A stretch of DNA of 10,216 nt from Fimbriiglobus sp. (GTDB taxonomy: Bacteria; Planctomycetota; Planctomycetia; Gemmatales; Gemmataceae), in assembly GCA_025352585.1 (NCBI GenBank), contig JANXTD010000290.1, positions 1-10,216 on the forward strand, given 5' to 3'. The position numbers and the translations under genes are program-made. A model generated the notes under the pieces. The model saw only the letters and a list, made by a program, of their open reading frames with translations. It had not been told where the DNA came from and made no database searches. Position 1 is the first letter of the stretch. Each line of letters begins with the position of its first letter. Shown here one piece after another: positions 5,972 through 10,216 of the stretch.

Positions 5972-7027
5972 ATGGGGCGGATGTTTCGGATCATCAGCGA
6001 GGCCGGCCACGACCCCGCCCCGGCCCCCGTGACGACGGCCCCGTTCCCGCCCGCCACCGACCCCGCCGCGCGGGGAGAGAAGACTGCCATGAACGCCTAC
6101 GCCAGCGACATCCCGTTCGTCGAAGTCGGCGGCCCGGAGGGCGTCGTCACGAGCTACCAGCGCGCCGCCAGTCCGCCGTACGCCGCCCCGCAACCGGCCT
6201 ACGCCCCGGCGACGGTGCGGTTCGTGGCCCCGGCGACGGTGTCGGTGCCGTTCCACGTCGTGCCCGCCCAGCCCGAGCCGCGCTTTGCCCCGGCCCCCCG
6301 CCCCCGGCCGGCCCCGGTCGCCCCGCCGGTCGCCGAGGACCCGCGGGTGCTGTCGGTCGCGCTGCACAAGTTCCCCAAGCCGGGCTTGCGGATCCTCCCG
6401 GCCGGGGTCGCCCCCGAAGTGGTCACGTACCACCACCCGGAGCACCCGATCAGCGCCGAGTACCGCCTGGTGCGCGACGAGATCCGCCGCTCCTTCGAGG
6501 GCCACGCCAGCCGCGTCGTGAGCCTGACCGGCACGAGCGCCGCCGCCGGCACGACGACGGTGCTCCTGAACGTCGCCGTGGCGATGACCCAGGACACCGG
6601 GGCGCGGGTGCTGGTCGTCGACGGCAACGTCCTGCGGCCCGCCGTCGCCGCCCGCCTGGCGACCGGCGACGCACCAGGGCTGAGCGAAGTGCTGGCCCAA
6701 TCCGTGCCGCTCGCCTGGGCGATCCAGACGACGGCCGTGAGCGGCCTGCACGTCCTGGCCGCCGGCGTCGCCACCGAAAAGACGCTCGCCGTGCTGCCGA
6801 CCGAGTTGCCGCGGCTGCTGTCGCAAGTCCGCCAGTGGTTCGACTACGTCTTCGTGGACGTGGGGGCCTGGGAGCACTCGACCGCGCAGTCGGCCGCGAA
6901 CCTCGCCGCCGCGTGCGACTCGGTCTACCTGGTGAGCCGACACGCCGAGCTGGAGCGCCTGGAGTTCCACCACCTCCGCGCCGCGCTCGGCCAGACGCTC
7001 AAGGGCTACATCACGACCCGGCAGTGA
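5972..7027 (+). CDS. BY-kinase/CpsD-like P-loop protein with degenerate Walker A
   Basis: This 351-residue protein has the fold signature of bacterial tyrosine kinases (CpsD/Wzc cytoplasmic domain; MinD-type P-loop), which control capsule and exopolysaccharide chain length. An N-terminal Pro/Ala-rich linker (about 66-122) precedes the block PISAEYRLVRDEIRRSF (159-175), equivalent to the EAYR-LRTNI motif. The P-loop reads GTSAAAGTTT (187-196): the Lys normally found before Ser/Thr is Thr (codons GGC ACG ACG ACG). Walker A' is VLVVDGNVLRPAV (213-225), where DGN replaces the usual DAD, and Walker B is DYVFVDVG (291-298). There is no Tyr cluster at the C-terminus. It is therefore probably a weak ATPase or a pseudoenzyme. 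AAAGGG (5958-5963) 8 nt upstream supports the ATG. Its 3' end overlaps the convergent gene by 17 bp. Pairing with an ExeA-like ATPase recalls the tyrosine autokinase/ATPase pair of exosortase-type polysaccharide loci. Confidence 0.85.
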   Translation: MGRMFRIISEAGHDPAPAPVTTAPFPPATDPAARGEKTAMNAYASDIPFVEVGGPEGVVTSYQRAASPPYAAPQPAYAPATVRFVAPATVSVPFHVVPAQPEPRFAPAPRPRPAPVAPPVAEDPRVLSVALHKFPKPGLRILPAGVAPEVVTYHHPEHPISAEYRLVRDEIRRSFEGHASRVVSLTGTSAAAGTTTVLLNVAVAMTQDTGARVLVVDGNVLRPAVAARLATGDAPGLSEVLAQSVPLAWAIQTTAVSGLHVLAAGVATEKTLAVLPTELPRLLSQVRQWFDYVFVDVGAWEHSTAQSAANLAAACDSVYLVSRHAELERLEFHHLRAALGQTLKGYITTRQ

Positions 7028-7466
7028 GCGGCCACTCCTCGACCACAAATCCGCCCGCGTCGTCGTTCGTGACGTGGTACAGCTCGTGAAACCCCTCCGC
7101 CAGCGCCGGCTCCTCGTACCGCGCGGCGGTGGCCATCACCCCGCGGTGCGGCACGCGCTGGCCCTCGGGGCGCCGGTCGTTGCGCCGCAGGCAGTCGGCC
7201 AGCGGGCAGGCGAACACGTAGCCGACGACGCGCATCTTGACCCGCTTCACCGCCTCGATGTAGACCGCCCGCTCCGCCCGCGTCGGGTTCGTGTTGTCCA
7301 CCACGAAACGCAGGTTCGTCTCCACGCACACCGCCAGTAACAAGCGTTCGCGGTGGCGAGTCTTGAGCATGTCGAGGTTGAGCCGCAGGTGCGTGCCCCA
7401 GAACCGCTCCCGGCAGAACGTCGATTTGCCCGACCCTTGCAGCCCCACCAAAATCACGGCTTCCAC
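7011..7466 (-). CDS. Small P-loop kinase-like ATPase (AAA_33 type)
   Basis: This 151-residue protein resembles the AAA_33/polynucleotide-kinase-like P-loop phosphotransferases, small soluble ATPases with uncertain substrates. Walker A is GLQGSGKST (8-16), directly after a short beta strand MEAVILV. NLDMLKTRHRERLL (30-43) and FVVDNTNPT (54-62) are the hallmark second and third motifs; the Asp in VVDNT is the probable Walker B/base residue. RLNLDM and the basic stretch RRNDRRPEGQ (94-103) could bind a phosphate-bearing substrate. GTG at 7466 is chosen because GGAGGGG lies 5 nt before it; a longer reading from 7541 has an Arg/Gly-rich, unlikely N-terminus. It overlaps the 3' end of the convergent BY-kinase-like gene by 17 bp and is divergent from the VWA-phosphatase-kinase unit. 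No operon partner is on its own strand here. Family confident, substrate unknown. Confidence 0.85.
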   Translation of the reverse strand: MEAVILVGLQGSGKSTFCRERFWGTHLRLNLDMLKTRHRERLLLAVCVETNLRFVVDNTNPTRAERAVYIEAVKRVKMRVVGYVFACPLADCLRRNDRRPEGQRVPHRGVMATAARYEEPALAEGFHELYHVTNDDAGGFVVEEWPLTAGS

Positions 7467-7471
7467 GGCCA

Positions 7472-7478
7472 CCCCTCC
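7472..7478 (-). promoter_or_regulatory. Strong Shine-Dalgarno that decides the start at 7466
   Basis: Read on the minus strand this is GGAGGGG, ending 5 nt before GTG 7466. Another in-frame GTG begins at base 7472, inside the Shine-Dalgarno sequence itself, so that codon cannot use it. This places the first residue one codon before Glu-Ala-Val, immediately ahead of the P-loop strand, as in relatives. Confidence 0.7.
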
Positions 7479-7612
7479 GCCACGCCCCGACAGCCCGCGC
7501 CCCAGGGACAGGGTATGCCGGCGGCGGGTTCGCCCCGACATTTCGCGGGCGTCCCGGCCCGGAATTGGTAGCCTGACCGTCGGGGCATCGTCGCGACAGC
7601 GGGGGCTTTCAC

Positions 7613-8365
7613 ATGGCCGAGCAACAGCCGTTCGGGGACATCGGGCTGGCGAGCAACCCTGAGCCGCGCTGCCCGTGCGTACTGCTCCTCGACACGTCCG
7701 GCTCGATGGCCGAAGTCGTCGGCGAGGTGGGTCAAGACCTCGGCTACACCATCCAGCAGGACGGCCAAACCTACCGCGCCGTCGCCGGCGGCACCACCCG
7801 CATCGACCTCGTCAACGAGGGCTTGCGGGCCTACCACGCCGACCTGATGGCCGACGCGCTCGCGGCCCAGCGGGTCGAGGTGTCGGTCATCACCTTCGGC
7901 GGCAGCGTCGAAACCGCCCGCCCGTTCGTGAGCGCCAAGGACTTCGAGCCGCCGACGCTGGCCGCCAACGGCGAGACCCCGATGGGCGCGGCGATCCTGC
8001 GGGCGATCGACGCCGTCACCGAGCGCAAGCGGCTGTACCGGCAGAACGGCCTGCACTACTACCGGCCGTGGGTCTTCCTGGTGACCGACGGCGAGCCGAC
8101 CGACGCCTGGCAGGCCGCCGCGCAGAAGGTCCAGGAGGGCGAGAAGTCGAAGGCGTTCGCCTTCTTCGCCGTCGGCGTCGCGGGGGCCAACTTCGGCACC
8201 CTGCGGCAACTCTCGACGGCGAGGCAACCGCTGCACCTGAAAGGCTATAGCTTCCGCGAGATGTTCGTCTGGCTGTCGCAATCCCAACGGGCGGTGTCGC
8301 ACTCGTCCCCCGGCCAGGAAGACCAGGTCCGACTCGCCCCGCCGACCGGTTGGGCCAGCCTGTGA
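7613..8365 (+). CDS. VWA-domain protein, TerY/YegL-like (triad gene 1)
   Basis: This 250-residue cytoplasmic protein is a single von Willebrand factor A domain of the TerY/YegL type. The MIDAS metal site is complete: DTSGSM (D27, S29, S31), the Thr of GETPMG (T122) and the Asp of VTDGEPTD (D159). YRPWVFLVTDGEPTDAW (150-166) and FFAVGVAGANF (184-194) are typical of the group. A Phe/Trp-containing block, SFREMFVWLSQSQRAVS (213-229), closes the domain and is followed by a polar tail. There is no signal peptide or membrane helix. The start is ATG at 7613, with a G-rich stretch (7601-7605) upstream. The next gene begins inside the stop codon. Family knowledge: TerY-type VWA proteins form a triad with a PP2C phosphatase and a kinase, and this gene leads exactly that arrangement. 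It is thought to act as a metal-dependent binding scaffold; that role is inferred. Confidence 0.95.
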   Translation: MAEQQPFGDIGLASNPEPRCPCVLLLDTSGSMAEVVGEVGQDLGYTIQQDGQTYRAVAGGTTRIDLVNEGLRAYHADLMADALAAQRVEVSVITFGGSVETARPFVSAKDFEPPTLAANGETPMGAAILRAIDAVTERKRLYRQNGLHYYRPWVFLVTDGEPTDAWQAAAQKVQEGEKSKAFAFFAVGVAGANFGTLRQLSTARQPLHLKGYSFREMFVWLSQSQRAVSHSSPGQEDQVRLAPPTGWASL

Positions 8366-9099
8366 CGCCGGCGTGGTCCGTACTCGGTGAGAGCGTCGCC
8401 GGGACGGGCCACCGGGCGAACGCGATACCGTGCCAGGACGCCTTCCGCTTCCGCCCCTTCGGACCCGACTCGCAGTGGCTGGCCGTCGCGGTCGCCGACG
8501 GGGCCGGCAGCGCCACCCACGCCGAGATCGGGGCGACCCTGACGTGTGACGAACTGGTCCGACGGATCGACCTCGGGACGCCCGAAACCCTGCTGACACC
8601 CGACGGCGTGACCGAACTCTTCCGCGGCGTCCGGGATGCGGTGCTGGCGGAGGCTGCACGACTCGGGGTGCCGGGCCGGGAGCTGGCGTGTACCGCGCTG
8701 CTGGCGGTCGTCGGCCCGGACTCCGCGGCGTTCGCCCAGGTCGGCGACGGCGCAATCGTCGCCGGTGACCGCGTCGTCTTCTGGCCGGAGCCGGCCGAGT
8801 ACGCCAACGCGACCGACTTCCTGGCGGATGACGACTGGGTCGCCCGACTCCGCTTCGCCACGTCCGACGGGCCGGCCGACGAACTCGCCGTGACGACCGA
8901 CGGGTTGCAACGTCTGGCCCTCGACTTCGCCGCCAAAACCCCCCACGCCGCGTTCTTCCGGCCGCTGTTCGACGCCCTGCGGTCCGCCGCCGACGCCGCG
9001 AGTCTGGTCAAGCCGTTCCGGGCGTTCCTGGACTCGCCGCGGGTCAACGCCCGCACCGACGACGACAAGACCCTCGTGGTCGCGGTCCGCCTGCGATGA
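8362..9099 (+). CDS. PP2C-type Ser/Thr phosphatase, YegK-like (triad gene 2)
   Basis: This 245-residue protein is a PP2C-family (PP2C_2 type) metal-dependent serine/threonine phosphatase. The metal-binding acidic residues are visible in order: CQDAF (D26), VADGAGS (D46, G47), QVGDGAIV (D129), VTTDGL (D180) and the DDDKT near the C-terminus (D233-D235). WSVLGESVAGTGHRANAIPC (5-24) is the conserved opening. The GTG start at 8362 lies within GTGA, overlapping the TGA of the VWA gene by 4 bp; an in-frame TTG at 8350 is less likely. The ATGA at its end carries the start of the kinase gene. It probably reverses phosphorylation made by the neighbouring kinase; this pairing is known for the triad and is not shown by this sequence alone. 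It is soluble, with no membrane segment. Confidence 0.95.
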   Translation: MTPAWSVLGESVAGTGHRANAIPCQDAFRFRPFGPDSQWLAVAVADGAGSATHAEIGATLTCDELVRRIDLGTPETLLTPDGVTELFRGVRDAVLAEAARLGVPGRELACTALLAVVGPDSAAFAQVGDGAIVAGDRVVFWPEPAEYANATDFLADDDWVARLRFATSDGPADELAVTTDGLQRLALDFAAKTPHAAFFRPLFDALRSAADAASLVKPFRAFLDSPRVNARTDDDKTLVVAVRLR

Positions 9100-10216
9100 C
9101 CCCACCCGTAATCGACGCCACCGGCCGGCTACTGTCGCTGGGTGCCAAGCTCGGCGGCGGCGGCGAGGGGGACGTGTACGCACTGCCGGATGACACAAGA
9201 TCGGTCGTCAAGATCTACCACAGTCCGCCGAGTGCCGAAACGGTCGCGAAACTCACGGCGATGGCCGGGCTGGGGACCGACGCCCTCCGCAAGGTCGCGG
9301 CGTGGCCGACGGGGCTGGTGCGCGACGCCCGGACGCGGCAGGTCGCCGGCTTCGTGATGCCGCGCGTGGCCGACTGCCAGCCGGTGCAGACGCTGTACAA
9401 CCCGGCGCAGCGCTTGCGGTCGTTCCCGCGCGCCGGCTGGGCGTTCCAGGTGCGGGCCGCGCTGAACCTGGCCGCCGCATTCGAGGAGGTCCACCGGGCC
9501 GGCTGCCTCGTCGGCGACGTGAACCAGAGCAACGCCCTGGTCTCCCCGAAGGCCGAGGTGCGGCTGATCGACTGCGACTCGTTCCAGGTTTGGGCCGCCG
9601 GCCGGGTTTACTGTTGTGACGTGGGCGTGCCCCACTACACCCCGCCGGAACTCCAGGGCAAGCCGTTGCGCGGCCTCGCCCGGACCGAGAACCACGACCG
9701 CTTCGGCTTGGCAGTGCTGATTTACCAACTCCTTTTCGTCGGGCGGCACCCGTACGCCGGAATCTACGGCGGCTCTGACGACCCGAGTTTCGAGCAACTG
9801 ATCGCCGACTACCGCTTCGCCCAAGGCCCGGACGCCCCCACCTGGCAGATGGCCCCGCCGCCGCACGTCCCGACGCTGTCGGACATCCCGCCCGCGCTGG
9901 GTACGTTGTTCCGCCGCGCCTTCGAGCGCCGCACCGCCGGCCACCGCCCGACGGCGACCGAGTGGCACGCCGAACTCCAACTCCTCGATGCACGGGTCAC
10001 GACCTGCGGGACCGACGCGGGCCACACCTACTGGCGTGGGGCCGGCGCGTGCGTCTGGTGCCGGCTCGCCCGGAACGGCCCCGAGTACTACTTCGGCGTC
10101 GCCGGCGGCGTCGGCACGTTCGCCGTCGATGAGGCGGCGCTGCTCGCCGCGCTGAAGCGGCTGGAGGCGGCGCGGGCCGACGAATTTCCCTACGACCGAA
10201 GGGAATATTCGACGCA
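9096..10216 (+). CDS. Protein kinase, YegI-like, with C-terminal Cys/His cluster (triad gene 3, cut by window end)
   Basis: The frame is open from ATG 9096 (ATGA overlap with the PP2C stop) to the last base: 373 complete codons, C-terminus missing. It is a divergent eukaryotic-like Ser/Thr kinase. The Gly-rich loop is LGGGGEGDVYAL (19-30) and the ATP-binding Lys is K39 in VVKIY. The hinge region is GFVMPRV (85-91) and the catalytic loop VGDVNQSN (139-146, with D141 and N146). The magnesium motif is IDCDSF (158-163) in place of DFG, and PPEL (183-186) stands for APE. HRD is VGD and the catalytic Lys is N143, variations seen in YegI-like kinases. HDRFGLAVLIYQLL (200-213) is the alpha-F helix. 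After the kinase lobe, C304-x5-H310-x8-C319-x2-C322 may bind zinc, followed by a helical charged region. Some members carry helix-hairpin-helix or membrane segments further on; these would be outside the window. Confidence 0.92.
   Translation, partial: MTPPVIDATGRLLSLGAKLGGGGEGDVYALPDDTRSVVKIYHSPPSAETVAKLTAMAGLGTDALRKVAAWPTGLVRDARTRQVAGFVMPRVADCQPVQTLYNPAQRLRSFPRAGWAFQVRAALNLAAAFEEVHRAGCLVGDVNQSNALVSPKAEVRLIDCDSFQVWAAGRVYCCDVGVPHYTPPELQGKPLRGLARTENHDRFGLAVLIYQLLFVGRHPYAGIYGGSDDPSFEQLIADYRFAQGPDAPTWQMAPPPHVPTLSDIPPALGTLFRRAFERRTAGHRPTATEWHAELQLLDARVTTCGTDAGHTYWRGAGACVWCRLARNGPEYYFGVAGGVGTFAVDEAALLAALKRLEAARADEFPYDRREYST

Noticed and set aside
5803..7089. 428-codon plus-strand frame across the BY-kinase-like gene
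   Set aside because: It is Arg/Pro-rich low-complexity sequence in another frame of a gene with clear P-loop family features.
7561..7612. TAGCCT (7569-7574) as a -10 box for the VWA gene
   Set aside because: It matches only half the consensus and no -35 hexamer lies at a normal distance; too weak to list as a feature.
8350..8361. TTG at 8350 as the phosphatase start
   Set aside because: GTG at 8362 gives the 4-bp GTGA coupling that matches the ATGA coupling at the next junction, and the conserved region begins right after it.
9129..10025. Long minus-strand open frame across the kinase gene
   Set aside because: The plus strand carries all kinase motifs in order and is coupled to the upstream stop codon; the minus-strand product shows no recognisable motif.

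Overview
The window looks like chromosomal DNA from a Planctomycete, most likely a Gemmataceae-type organism. The reasons are very high GC with GC-rich third codon positions (which produces many long antisense shadow ORFs), several planctomycete-flavoured proteins (a DUF6677-like membrane protein, a DUF6263-like secreted protein, a BY-kinase-like protein with a long Pro/Ala linker), scattered short operons, and a ribosomal protein L3 gene outside the usual S10 operon. The assignment is inferred from gene content; no rRNA or other decisive marker is present.

Layout. (1) 1-647, minus: N-terminal part of a MoxR-family AAA+ ATPase, cut by the window edge. (2) 733-2049, plus: a probable lipoprotein HlyD/RND-type periplasmic adaptor, divergent from moxR, with no pump or outer-membrane channel gene beside it. 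(3) 2055-2169: an inverted repeat built of degenerate 7-bp units. (4) 2220-3010, plus: two small membrane protein genes coupled by a GTGA stop/start overlap. (5) 3118-3894, plus: a single-gene rplC unit with a good promoter and a strong intrinsic terminator. (6) 3973-4824, minus: a secreted DUF6263-like protein. (7) 4992-7027, plus: an ExeA/GspA-like AAA ATPase followed by a BY-kinase/CpsD-like P-loop protein that lacks the Walker A lysine. This pair resembles the ATPase and tyrosine autokinase of exopolysaccharide/exosortase loci. (8) 7011-7466, minus: a small P-loop kinase-like ATPase, convergent with and overlapping the preceding gene by 17 bp. (9) 7613 to the window end, plus: a tightly coupled three-gene unit of VWA protein (TerY/YegL-like), PP2C phosphatase (YegK-like) and protein kinase (YegI-like) with a C-terminal Cys/His cluster.

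The clearest functional module is the last one. The three reading frames overlap by 4 bp at each junction (GTGA, ATGA), so they are almost certainly co-translated, and the architecture matches the TerY-phosphatase-kinase triad known from comparative genomics of Ter-type stress systems. The second notable module is the ExeA-like ATPase plus degenerate BY-kinase, which may be a divorced and catalytically altered copy of a polysaccharide-export regulatory pair. I saw no CRISPR array, tRNA, rRNA, transposase or integrase. No stretch longer than 300 bases is free of genes.
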